Assembly: GCF_016584665.1 (NCBI RefSeq) | Contig: NZ_BBJB01000112.1 | Coordinates: 1-63,415, forward strand | Direction of reading: 5' to 3' | Length of the DNA stretch: 63,415 nucleotides | From: Pseudanabaena sp. lw0831 | GTDB taxonomy: Bacteria > Cyanobacteriota > Cyanobacteriia > Pseudanabaenales > Pseudanabaenaceae | Part shown: in pieces, positions 27,329-34,017 of the stretch | Layout: each line of letters starts with the position of its first letter | Numbering within the stretch: the stretch's first letter is position 1 | Position numbers and translations under genes: made by a program | The notes under the pieces: generated by a model | The model's input: the letters and a program-made list of their open reading frames with translations, nothing else | What the model was told of the DNA's origin: nothing | Databases searched by the model: none

Positions 27329-27775
27329 ATGCAGTCTTCCTCCAAACCGAGTACCAGCATTTCTGAAGCTAGTAAAGCTGTCCAGCCAACTCAACCCGCA
27401 CAAGTTAAAGCCACATCACCCGAGCTACAGGCAAAAGATGTCGCTGCGTCTGGTGATTCCCAAGGTACTTCCCTCCTTTCACAACTGTCTGCGCGTTGGG
27501 CGGCTCTGTCTGGCGATCGCCTCCTTGTCGCTGGGTTAATCGGCATACTGGTGCTGACCATGTTTTTGTTTGCAAACAAAGGAAGCAATAACTGCATCTT
27601 GAGTTTTAGTAGCTGCAATCCGATCGCACCAGTTGCTACCGTACCTGTAATCTTGGCTCTAGGAGCTAGCGCCGCCACCGTACTCGTGCTAACCACGGCG
27701 TTTGGAACTTCCGTGATGGTTGCGGTTGGGGCGGGATTTGTGGTTGGGTGGATCGTCAGCCAATTCATGCATTGA
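27329..27775 (+). CDS. Small membrane protein B of a putative export cassette
   Basis: A 148-residue product with no recognised family. A Ser/Gln/Pro-rich N-terminus (about 1-60) is followed by a membrane segment (LLVAGLIGILVLTMFLF), two cysteines (NNCILSFSSCNP) and a C-terminal Ala/Val/Gly-rich hydrophobic pair (VILALGASAATVLVLTTAF and VMVAVGAGFVVGWIV). The order membrane segment, Cys pair, Gly/Ala helix matches the preceding gene, although the sequences are diverged. It is 39 bp downstream of that gene and 45 bp upstream of the ABC gene. Confidence 0.6.
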   Translation: MQSSSKPSTSISEASKAVQPTQPAQVKATSPELQAKDVAASGDSQGTSLLSQLSARWAALSGDRLLVAGLIGILVLTMFLFANKGSNNCILSFSSCNPIAPVATVPVILALGASAATVLVLTTAFGTSVMVAVGAGFVVGWIVSQFMH

Positions 27776-27820
27776 TTCTGTAGTCCTTGACAATTCAGGC
27801 ACAGATTAGGCACAGAAATC

Positions 27821-29350
27821 ATGCATCTTATCGAACTTCAAAATGTTTCTAAACGCTTCGGGCAGAAATCCATTCTCCAAGAGATCAGTTTGACTGTTCG
27901 CCAAGGAGAATTTATCGTCCTGCGTGGTACGAATGGTGCGGGTAAAACAACCTTGCTCAACGTCATCCTCGGATTGTTACAGCCAGATATGGGGACAGCG
28001 ATGCTATTGGGGCGATCGCCACTCCTTCCATCGGCAAAGACGCGCGTAGGCGTGGTGTTACAGAAGGTGAGTCCACCCAAGAATCTTAAGGTTAAAGAGT
28101 TGATCGACCTCGTGCGTAGTTACTACCCCGATGCGCTTTCTACCGAAGAGATTCTCAATACGGTGAACTTAGCGGGAAAGCACAATGACTGGGCGGCAAA
28201 TCTATCAGGTGGACAAGAACAACGCCTGTTATTTGCCTTAGCCTTGGCTGGGAAGCCCGATCTGATTGTGTTAGACGAACCGACGCGCAATCTCGATCTA
28301 GAAGGTTATGCCGACTTTTGGAAGCAACTGCGCCTCTGTGTGTCCCAAGGCAAAACCGTTTTGATGGTGACGAACAATCAAGCCGACTGGAAAGAGTTAG
28401 TCAGCCTCACAACGCGAACAATTACTTTGGATAATGGTCGAATTCATGAAGCTCGGCATAGTGCGATCGCCAAACCGCCAACCACGCCCATCCCTGAGAG
28501 GAAACAAGTAGCGATGTCGAAAGGTGGTATCCCGTTGTTCTATTCCTCCTCAGATGCAAGTCTTGAGAGTCTGGCTCAGGCGACTAGCAATCCGCCAGCA
28601 GAGAATTCTCCAGTTTTATCCTTTGGGAATGACAGCATATTGCGAGGCTTCCTGCCGCAACTATGGGCGGAGTCATTACAACTATTGCGAACTCCTACCT
28701 ATGCAATCGGTATCTTGCTTTTTTCCAGTGCGATCGCGTTGTTCCCTCCAGATGAGCGATTGGGCATGTTAGGAGTGATTTTCTTTGCTGGACTGAGTTT
28801 GCTGACGATCGCCTTTGAGCGCACGGGCAAACGGGTTGCGGTCGAGCGGGTCGAGGGTTGGCTAAAACTGCTGCGCGTTACGCCTTTGCATCCCTTTGCT
28901 TATCTATCCGCGAAGGTGGTGATGTCGTTGGTGATGTCTGCGATGAGTCTACTGCTGATCTTGGGGCTTGGGGCTTGGAAACTTGGCATTGATCAGTCCT
29001 TGGCACAGCGATCGCTAGAATTTACAAGTTTGCTACTCGGCAGCATTCCATTTACAATATTTGGCTTGGCTTTAGGCTATCTAGTCAATCCCAAAAGTGT
29101 GGATTCCATTGCTGGCTTAGCAATTCCGATCGCACTGTTTACCTGTGGTTTACCTTTACCAGTTTCTCAGGTTGTCCAAGATGCGATCGCCTATTCGCCT
29201 TTCTATCACTATGGACAACTGGTACTGTGGTCAGCAGGACTGTCCAATGATGGCTATTTCTGGCTGCATGTGATTTGGTTGCTGTGGACGGGCTGTGCTT
29301 TTGTCTTCCTTGCCAATTGGGCATACCAACGCGATCGCACTATGGAGTAA
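27821..29350 (+). CDS. ABC-2 type exporter with ATPase and permease fused
   Basis: The 509-residue protein begins with a nucleotide-binding domain: Walker A RGTNGAGKTT (about 38), signature LSGGQEQRL (about 127) and Walker B LIVLDEPTRNLD (about 148). A low-complexity linker (about 210-275) leads to six hydrophobic segments (about 290-500) of the ABC-2 membrane type, including VERVEGWLKLLRVTPLHPF. This is usually two proteins; here they are fused, so a homodimer would form the transporter. ABC-2 exporters move lipids, glycans or peptides outward. Context with two small membrane proteins suggests they are its partners or cargo. Confidence 0.82.
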   Translation: MHLIELQNVSKRFGQKSILQEISLTVRQGEFIVLRGTNGAGKTTLLNVILGLLQPDMGTAMLLGRSPLLPSAKTRVGVVLQKVSPPKNLKVKELIDLVRSYYPDALSTEEILNTVNLAGKHNDWAANLSGGQEQRLLFALALAGKPDLIVLDEPTRNLDLEGYADFWKQLRLCVSQGKTVLMVTNNQADWKELVSLTTRTITLDNGRIHEARHSAIAKPPTTPIPERKQVAMSKGGIPLFYSSSDASLESLAQATSNPPAENSPVLSFGNDSILRGFLPQLWAESLQLLRTPTYAIGILLFSSAIALFPPDERLGMLGVIFFAGLSLLTIAFERTGKRVAVERVEGWLKLLRVTPLHPFAYLSAKVVMSLVMSAMSLLLILGLGAWKLGIDQSLAQRSLEFTSLLLGSIPFTIFGLALGYLVNPKSVDSIAGLAIPIALFTCGLPLPVSQVVQDAIAYSPFYHYGQLVLWSAGLSNDGYFWLHVIWLLWTGCAFVFLANWAYQRDRTME

Positions 29351-29442
29351 GGCAGGCAAATTTCTCACCACAATCTCTAGTACTTGTTTCTGTCGCGATA
29401 CTTCAGCCCACTAAATAATTGCGTAATAAATGAGTATGGGGG
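29351..29442. other. Non-genic start of the 29351-29733 gap
   Basis: No supported gene. With the MITE-like element and the A+T-rich stretch up to 29733, this makes a gap of about 380 bp without a credible coding region. Confidence 0.6.
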
Positions 29443-29575
29443 CACTGGTTCCGCACTATCAGATTGTTCGGCTAAAATCCTTGCTTGACAAGGGTTTTAG
29501 CCATTTTAAGGTCAATTGCCGAGACCTAGACACAAAAAGGGTTTCAGCGCTTTTTCTCATAGTGCGGAACCAGTG
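29443..29575. mobile_element. MITE-like element with 17-bp perfect terminal inverted repeats
   Basis: The 133-bp block begins with CACTGGTTCCGCACTAT (29443-29459) and ends with its exact complement (29559-29575). Inside is a second inverted motif (GGCTAAAATCC and GGGTTTTAGCC, 29469-29500). It has no transposase, so it would be mobilised in trans. No clear target-site duplication was found. The short frames inside it are not credible genes. Confidence 0.7.
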
Positions 29576-29733
29576 TCGGCTTCCAGAAAGACGATTTGCT
29601 TTTCTAAATCCATTGTGATGCATGATATTGTCATCAGTTTGTTTATCAATAGATATGAGTTTTGCTTTCAATTCTCATGAGTCTTCCAACAAATGTGATA
29701 CATTACCATATCTCTCCCATAGTGAAGTAATAT

Positions 29734-30075
29734 CTATTTACTAGGACGATTTATACGAATTAGTTGGCTGGCTAGATCTACTGTGTTAGTAATTGCCTCA
29801 TTAATTTGGGTAGCTAGTCTTTGTCTATTGAGGTCTTCTGTACACACGATAATACCTGCATGGTTAGGTTGTAAGTTATGCAGGCGAATGAAGTCACTTC
29901 GATTAATCGTTAACACAGCACGGTTGTCACTAATCGCAAAGGCTAATACGTCTTCATCGGGGATTTTTTGGTTGGCTTTTTCTTCTTCTTGGACTGTCAA
30001 AATGTCATGTCCTAGTTCGCGTAGTAGTTTGACGACAATTTTTGGAAATTGCTCATCAGCATAAAGACGTGCCAT
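29734..30075 (-). CDS. DUF5615 PIN-like toxin
   Basis: The 113-residue protein has the DUF5615 pattern: RLYADEQFPKIVVKLLRELG at the N-terminus with the first acidic residues, then DVLAFAISDNRAVLTINRSDF (about 43-63) with further acidic residues and HAGIIVCTED (about 72). These are PIN-like nucleases that act as toxins with a DUF433 antitoxin, as here. One base separates it from the antitoxin stop. It is the last module of the toxin-antitoxin array. Confidence 0.85.
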   Translation of the reverse strand: MARLYADEQFPKIVVKLLRELGHDILTVQEEEKANQKIPDEDVLAFAISDNRAVLTINRSDFIRLHNLQPNHAGIIVCTEDLNRQRLATQINEAITNTVDLASQLIRINRPSK

Positions 30076-30076
30076 T

Positions 30077-30403
30077 TTAAGCTGCCTCTTGTCTATGAAT
30101 GGCTGCTTCTATCTCATCAATGTGAGTTTCGGCGTAGCGCCATGCGTTTACTAGGTCTGTTGCGGAGAGTGTGGGATAGTCTTCGAGGATGTAGGCTTCG
30201 CTTGCGCCTTGGCGTTGGAGGCTTACTAGCAGCCATACGGGTATGCGCGTTTGTCGAATGCACGCATCGCTGCCCATGACTCTAGGATTTTTTTCGATGC
30301 CTTGCCATGTGTTGCTGAGGCTTTGTACTAGTATTTGGATTGCTTGAGATTTTTCTTCGGGGGTTAGGGCTAGTAGTTGTGGTTGTAGTTCTTTGAGTGT
30401 CAT
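30077..30403 (-). CDS. DUF433 antitoxin
   Basis: The 108-residue protein has the DUF433 HTH-like core: GSDACIRQTRIPVWLLVSLQ (about 44-63) and SEAYILEDYPTLSATDLVNA (about 68-87). DUF433 proteins neutralise the adjacent DUF5615 toxin and usually repress their own operon. ATG 30403 is preceded by AGGAGA. Its first codons (MTLKELQ) and leader are repeated in broken form at 31072-31117, where the match runs from the tail repeat into the start of the gene. Confidence 0.85.
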   Translation of the reverse strand: MTLKELQPQLLALTPEEKSQAIQILVQSLSNTWQGIEKNPRVMGSDACIRQTRIPVWLLVSLQRQGASEAYILEDYPTLSATDLVNAWRYAETHIDEIEAAIHRQEAA

Positions 30404-30414
30404 GTGATGTCTCC

Positions 30415-30491
30415 TTATTCTGTTAGTAAGTCTCTCAAATAATAAAAGCGATCGCTTTTTCCTCTATCACCTTTATCTCTTCCCAAATATT
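30415..30491 (-). repeat. Tail repeat copy 1 (re-encodes the nuclease gene C-terminus)
   Basis: Read on the minus strand it encodes EYLGRDKGDRGKSDRFYYL then RDLLTE and a TAA stop. This is the same peptide that ends the PD-(D/E)xK nuclease gene (GYLGR, DRFYFLRDLPI). It starts 5 bp after the stop of the nucleotidyltransferase gene and leads into the DUF433 ribosome-binding site. Confidence 0.88.
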
Positions 30492-30496
30492 CTAAT

Positions 30497-30934
30497 CTAG
30501 CGAAGATTCTCTAAATCTGCTAGGTCTTGGAGTCTGCCAGATGCTAATTTATTTTTTTTGAGATTATCAAGATCGATGAATTTAACGGCTATATCGTTAA
30601 GCATTATTTCTATTTTGGATGCATAACAGGTTTGAAAGTCAATGCCATCTGGACTGGTGATTAAGTCAATGCGGTTAGGGGGATAACCAAGTTGGATGAT
30701 TTGATGCGGTTCTTGAAAGTCTTGTGCAGTAAGTCCTAAGCTACCAAAGCCGAACTCAGTTAATGCTGTAATTATTTTTTGTGAATTTTCTTCGCTAATT
30801 TCTATCCAAATATCAATATCTTTGGTATATCGTGGATGTCCATGTACGGCGACTGCATAGCCGCCAATGACTAAATAACTAACTTGGTTGTCGTTTAATA
30901 ATTGTATAAATTCTTTGAAGTCTTGGTTGAGCAT
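30497..30934 (-). CDS. Nucleotidyltransferase toxin (MNT/AbiEii-like)
   Basis: The 145-residue protein has the polymerase-beta-type nucleotidyltransferase signature IGGYAVAVHGHPRYTKDIDI (about 23-42): GG, then D-x-D in KDIDIW, with the third acidic residue likely in NRIDLITS (about 87-94). Small proteins of this kind form toxin-antitoxin pairs (MNT/HEPN or AbiE-like) by modifying tRNA or a partner. Its start lies inside the upstream small gene, giving a 56-bp overlap in another frame. Confidence 0.8.
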   Translation of the reverse strand: MLNQDFKEFIQLLNDNQVSYLVIGGYAVAVHGHPRYTKDIDIWIEISEENSQKIITALTEFGFGSLGLTAQDFQEPHQIIQLGYPPNRIDLITSPDGIDFQTCYASKIEIMLNDIAVKFIDLDNLKKNKLASGRLQDLADLENLR

Positions 30935-31067
30935 TGTATTTGTATTGATGGTACTCTTGGCGAATTTGTTCGAGGGTTTCTAGTCGCTTTTGGGGTGTTT
31001 GTTGTTGCCAGTATTGAAAATCGCTGGTTTGTTGTTTGATGTTAGTTTTGGTGATTACTTTTTCCAT
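30879..31067 (-). CDS. Small partner of the nucleotidyltransferase (putative antitoxin)
   Basis: A 62-residue basic protein (MEKVITKTNIKQQ then WQQQTPQKRLETLEQIRQEY) of a type found directly upstream of such nucleotidyltransferases in cyanobacteria. The charged helix suits an antitoxin. I start at ATG 31067; the ATG at 31082 lies in the DUF433 remnant. Its last 56 bp are shared with the start of the nucleotidyltransferase gene. Confidence 0.65.
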   Translation of the reverse strand: MEKVITKTNIKQQTSDFQYWQQQTPQKRLETLEQIRQEYHQYKYNAQPRLQRIYTIIKRQPS

Positions 31068-31071
31068 TTTT

Positions 31072-31113
31072 TTATTTGTCATTAGTTGTATATTGCCGTT
31101 CTGTAAGTGTCAT
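31072..31113 (-). pseudogene. Remnant of a DUF433 gene start
   Basis: On the minus strand the frame reads M-T-L-T-E-R-Q-Y-T-T-N-D-K-stop. Its first ~27 bp align with the start of the intact DUF433 gene (MTLKELQPQL), and the leader before it also aligns. It shows that the junction of tail repeat and DUF433 start was copied here before another module took its place. Confidence 0.75.
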
Positions 31114-31114
31114 A

Positions 31115-31202
31115 TTATTCCTCTTCTTGTATTGATAAGTCTCTCAAACAATAAAAGCGAGCGCACTTTTTACCATCACTCTTAACTTTTTCCAAATATC
31201 TT
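31115..31202 (-). repeat. Tail repeat copy 2
   Basis: The minus strand encodes RYLEKVKSDGKKCARFYCL then RDLSIQEEE and TAA, the same C-terminal peptide as the other copies. It lies 62 bp downstream of the RelE-like gene. Confidence 0.85.
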
Positions 31203-31264
31203 AGGCTAATGAGAAGACGTGAATAGCGATCGCCTATTCATTCCCTTAATCACGTATCTATACC

Positions 31265-31528
31265 TTATATTTCGTAAGCCTTACTGCGGTGAGCGATCGC
31301 CACAACAAACACTTGTACTATTTCATCTTCGACTGAATAAATAATCCTATAGTCGCCAATGCGATAGCGATATAAACTTGAATATTCTCCCTTGAGTGCT
31401 TTGATGTTGGGGTGCGATCGCGGATCTTGTTCTAATTGTTGCAAGCATTTAGCAATCTTTTTCGCTAAAGCTTTATCTGCTTTAGCATAAACTTTTTGAG
31501 CATCAGGATGCAGTAAAATTTCATACAT
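31265..31528 (-). CDS. RelE/ParE family toxin
   Basis: The 87-residue protein has the RelE fold pattern: YEILLHPDAQKVYAKADKAL at the N-terminus, IKALKGEYSSLYRYRIGDYR in the middle and VFVVAIAHRSKAYEI at the end. These toxins cleave mRNA in the ribosome (RelE) or poison gyrase (ParE). The RYRIGDYRIIY and HRSK residues fit the RelE group. It overlaps its antitoxin by 8 bp. Confidence 0.88.
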   Translation of the reverse strand: MYEILLHPDAQKVYAKADKALAKKIAKCLQQLEQDPRSHPNIKALKGEYSSLYRYRIGDYRIIYSVEDEIVQVFVVAIAHRSKAYEI

Positions 31529-31793
31529 CAGAACGCACTGTTCTCCAATTTACATATTGGCTTTTAGGTGTTGTTTGATTCTGTTTGATGCGCTCTAATA
31601 GTCCTGAGATTGATAATAGCTCTTGAGTTGCTGCTTCGCTTTCAGCATTTGCTAAGAATGCTGCAAAATCGGCAACTACTTTTAATCTTTCTGGAGATAG
31701 CTGTTTAATTGATTCACTCAGTTGATTCTGTATTTCCATTACTGGTATCGTAGAGGGATTATCGACAATAGATATATCATTGGATGTATTCAT
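31521..31793 (-). CDS. Antitoxin of the RelE-like toxin
   Basis: The 90-residue protein has an acidic N-terminus and a helical middle (IKQLSPERLKVVADFAAFLA) as in many small cyanobacterial antitoxins paired with RelE-type toxins. The C-terminal NWRTVRSDV would contact the toxin. The family is inferred mainly from position and overlap with the toxin start. Confidence 0.75.
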   Translation of the reverse strand: MNTSNDISIVDNPSTIPVMEIQNQLSESIKQLSPERLKVVADFAAFLANAESEAATQELLSISGLLERIKQNQTTPKSQYVNWRTVRSDV

Positions 31794-31869
31794 TGTGATT
31801 GCTAGAGTTATTTTAAGTATTTACAGTTTAGCATTTAAGAAAATAGAATCAATTATTGCTATCAACAAT

Positions 31870-31948
31870 TCAGATCGGTAAGTCTCGTAGGTAGTAAAAG
31901 CGATCGCACTTTTTCCCATCCTCTTCTACTCTTCCCAAATATCCCGCC
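31870..31948 (-). repeat. Tail repeat copy 3
   Basis: The minus strand encodes GYLGRVEEDGKKCDRFYYL then RDLPI and TGA. It is the closest copy to the nuclease gene tail, keeps the same stop and shares TGAATTGT beyond it. It begins 9 bp after the PIN toxin stop. Confidence 0.9.
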
Positions 31949-31957
31949 TTTAGTATT

Positions 31958-32368
31958 TCACAATCTCTTTAGTAATTCTTGGACAGAGTATACAGGGATA
32001 GTTGAACTCACAAATCCTTTAGCATCACGGGTTACTATTGCGTCTAAATTTTGAGCGATCGCACTATAAATCTGGACAGCATCTTCAAAATCTGTTAAGC
32101 CAGATGCAAATGCTGCCTCTAAGACATTACGATTGACTGGACAAATGGTCATAGTGTCTAAAGTACTGGAAACTGCTTCTCTTGCAAGTTCTAGGCTACG
32201 GGTATGTTTACGCGCGATGTAGAAAATATCGGTCAGGGTTGTAGCGGTTACAAAGCCAATGATTTGTCCAGAGTCGATCGCGGCAAACAGTTCTTCTACA
32301 TCTTTTTTAAAAGGCTCTCTTTCTAACAAAAAATCTAGTAGAACATTTGTATCAATGAGAACTTTCAT
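31958..32368 (-). CDS. PIN-domain toxin (VapC-like)
   Basis: The 136-residue protein has PIN acidic residues in MKVLIDTNVLLDFLLERE, in ATTLTDIFYIARK (about 41), in LTDFEDAVQIYSA (about 91) and in IVTRDAKGF (about 110). It is an RNase toxin. Its start shares one base with the stop of the upstream antitoxin. This is the first module after the nuclease operon. Confidence 0.87.
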   Translation of the reverse strand: MKVLIDTNVLLDFLLEREPFKKDVEELFAAIDSGQIIGFVTATTLTDIFYIARKHTRSLELAREAVSSTLDTMTICPVNRNVLEAAFASGLTDFEDAVQIYSAIAQNLDAIVTRDAKGFVSSTIPVYSVQELLKRL

Positions 32369-32595
32369 TAGAGATATTTTTCCATGCGATGCTGTTCTAA
32401 CATTGATTCGACTTCGGCATCGGTTGGGGCTGGCTGGCTAGTTTTGAGTAAACCTTTCATGCGGCTGATTGCTTGCGATCGCTTAGGTGTTGAGATTGGA
32501 GTTTCTTGAATCGAGTCGATGATAGAGCGTACAAGTTCTAGGCGATCGCTTACAGGTAATTTACGCACCTGATTTTTAAGTTCTTGCAATAACAT
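32368..32595 (-). CDS. Antitoxin of the PIN toxin
   Basis: A 75-residue protein with a helical N-terminal half (VRKLPVSDRLELVRSIIDSI) typical of small antitoxins of cyanobacterial VapBC pairs, and an acidic C-terminus (TDAEVESMLEQHRMEKYL). It sits directly upstream of the PIN gene with a one-base overlap. Confidence 0.75.
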   Translation of the reverse strand: MLLQELKNQVRKLPVSDRLELVRSIIDSIQETPISTPKRSQAISRMKGLLKTSQPAPTDAEVESMLEQHRMEKYL

Positions 32596-32716
32596 AGTGT
32601 TACTCCAGTTGGGCTGTGTTGGGAGGCTAGGATAGATAATTTTAACATTTTCAGCAAATGAAAATTATTAGGATCTGCGATCGCGTATTTAATTGCTTAA
32701 TCGTCACATTGACAAT

Positions 32717-32795
32717 TCAAATTGGTAAATCTCTCAAAAAATAAAAGCGATCGCCCTTTATCCCATCACTCTCAACTCTTCCCAAATATCCCGCC
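32717..32795 (-). repeat. Tail repeat copy 4 (in place, end of the nuclease gene)
   Basis: This is the in-frame copy: the last ~25 codons and TGA stop of the nuclease gene. The three other copies at 31870, 31115 and 30415 follow in the same orientation. Confidence 0.9.
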
Positions 32796-34015
32796 AATGG
32801 TGAAGAAAGCTCGATTAGGATTTCATAAACCAGACGGTCACCTAGTTTTGGATTGTAATTTCTGGCAAAGGTAGCATTGGAGTGAACTTTTACATCCTGA
32901 GCAGTAGGTTTTTCACTATCAAGATCAATAATTAATTCTTTGACTGCCCCTACAATCTTTGATCGCAGTTTGATCTTACCTTCAACTTTTTGGATATATT
33001 CATCAATCTTGTCGTCAATTTGTCCTGCTTGCAAACATTCCTTGAGTTCAAATAGATTGATTGCGCCATCATATTTGGCTTTGAGTTCAACGAGTTTTTG
33101 TAATGTCATAGGATTAATAATGCTGATTTTGTACTCTTGAGAAGATCTTTTGAGTTGGTCAGTTGGTTTGCCAGGTCCAATAATTAACTTAACAGCAGAA
33201 TCAAAGATGTCTTTTGTAAGGTGAACATTTCCAAGTTTATGTAGCTCATAAACAGTGTTACCAGGGATGCTCAGCCCTGACTTACATTCACAAACAAGGA
33301 GGTAAGGTTTTATACAGCATACGTCCATACCTCCAGCACCACCTTTAGCGTTTGGGTCAAGTTCAAATCCTAGAGAAGCTAAGCTGCGCTGAACAACCTG
33401 TTCAAATGCAGTGCCTTTCTCATAATTACCTCCAGTTGTTGCTGTTCCTAAATTATGTATAGTTTTAATCCAATCAAATTTTTTTAGAGATTCTATCTTG
33501 CTCTGAAACTCTACTTCTTCTAGCATTTTCTGAATTTGGACATCTAGCGGCTCTGGTGGTTCTAGATTTTCAACTTCTCTTTTTCGCTTTTCATAGTTGG
33601 AGTCGTCCAAAACAGGTTGCAGTTTGTTGATGTAAATCCTATTTTCTAGGGCTATAAATACTCCTTTTGTACTGTTTTTGATGATGATAGGTGATGGCAA
33701 ATGATAAACCCGCAGATAGCTAAGCCAAATAAAGCCATTTTGCTCTAAGGCATTTTGCAAGCTTTCTATAGGTACTTGTAGGCGTGCTGCAAGAATGTCA
33801 CATTTATCTTTTTCAGAAAACTGTTGACTTCCCTCACAACGCGCCCATACAGATATTTTGACTTCACTAGCTGCTGGGTCATCACTGCATAAAGCAAAGT
33901 CTTGTTTTGGTCTGTTGAAAGATTGAGCATAAATGGCTGTAGTACTTCCCGATTCAAGAGAAGACAAAACGCCCGACGGCAGGCGTAATGCAGCAAAAAT
34001 TGTTGCTTCTGTCAT
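32717..34015 (-). CDS. PD-(D/E)xK nuclease-domain protein of a putative defence operon
   Basis: The 432-residue protein has a restriction-endonuclease-like core at about 195-250: GTAFEQVVQRSLASLGF, then GGAGGMDVCC and LLVCECKSG, giving the E, D and ExK residues. The N-terminal ~170 residues and the C-terminal ~150 are not recognised. The C-terminal peptide GYLGRVESDGIKGDRFYFL-RDLPI is re-encoded three times downstream between toxin-antitoxin modules. Two bases separate it from the upstream ATPase gene. It is probably the nuclease effector of an ATPase-driven anti-phage or anti-plasmid system. Function unproven. Confidence 0.7.
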   Translation of the reverse strand: MTEATIFAALRLPSGVLSSLESGSTTAIYAQSFNRPKQDFALCSDDPAASEVKISVWARCEGSQQFSEKDKCDILAARLQVPIESLQNALEQNGFIWLSYLRVYHLPSPIIIKNSTKGVFIALENRIYINKLQPVLDDSNYEKRKREVENLEPPEPLDVQIQKMLEEVEFQSKIESLKKFDWIKTIHNLGTATTGGNYEKGTAFEQVVQRSLASLGFELDPNAKGGAGGMDVCCIKPYLLVCECKSGLSIPGNTVYELHKLGNVHLTKDIFDSAVKLIIGPGKPTDQLKRSSQEYKISIINPMTLQKLVELKAKYDGAINLFELKECLQAGQIDDKIDEYIQKVEGKIKLRSKIVGAVKELIIDLDSEKPTAQDVKVHSNATFARNYNPKLGDRLVYEILIELSSPLAGYLGRVESDGIKGDRFYFLRDLPI

Positions 34016-34017
34016 GG

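Noticed and set aside
27391-27822. Minus-strand open frame of 143 codons
   Set aside because: Antisense to small membrane protein B; no start signal and no family pattern.
29430-29671. Open frames on both strands within the MITE-like element
   Set aside because: They span the terminal repeats and have no recognisable protein pattern or start signals.
30415-32795. CRISPR array or integron cassette array
   Set aside because: Repeat spacing is 600-1000 bp with whole genes between, repeats are diverged and encode a peptide, and no cas gene or tyrosine integrase is in the window.
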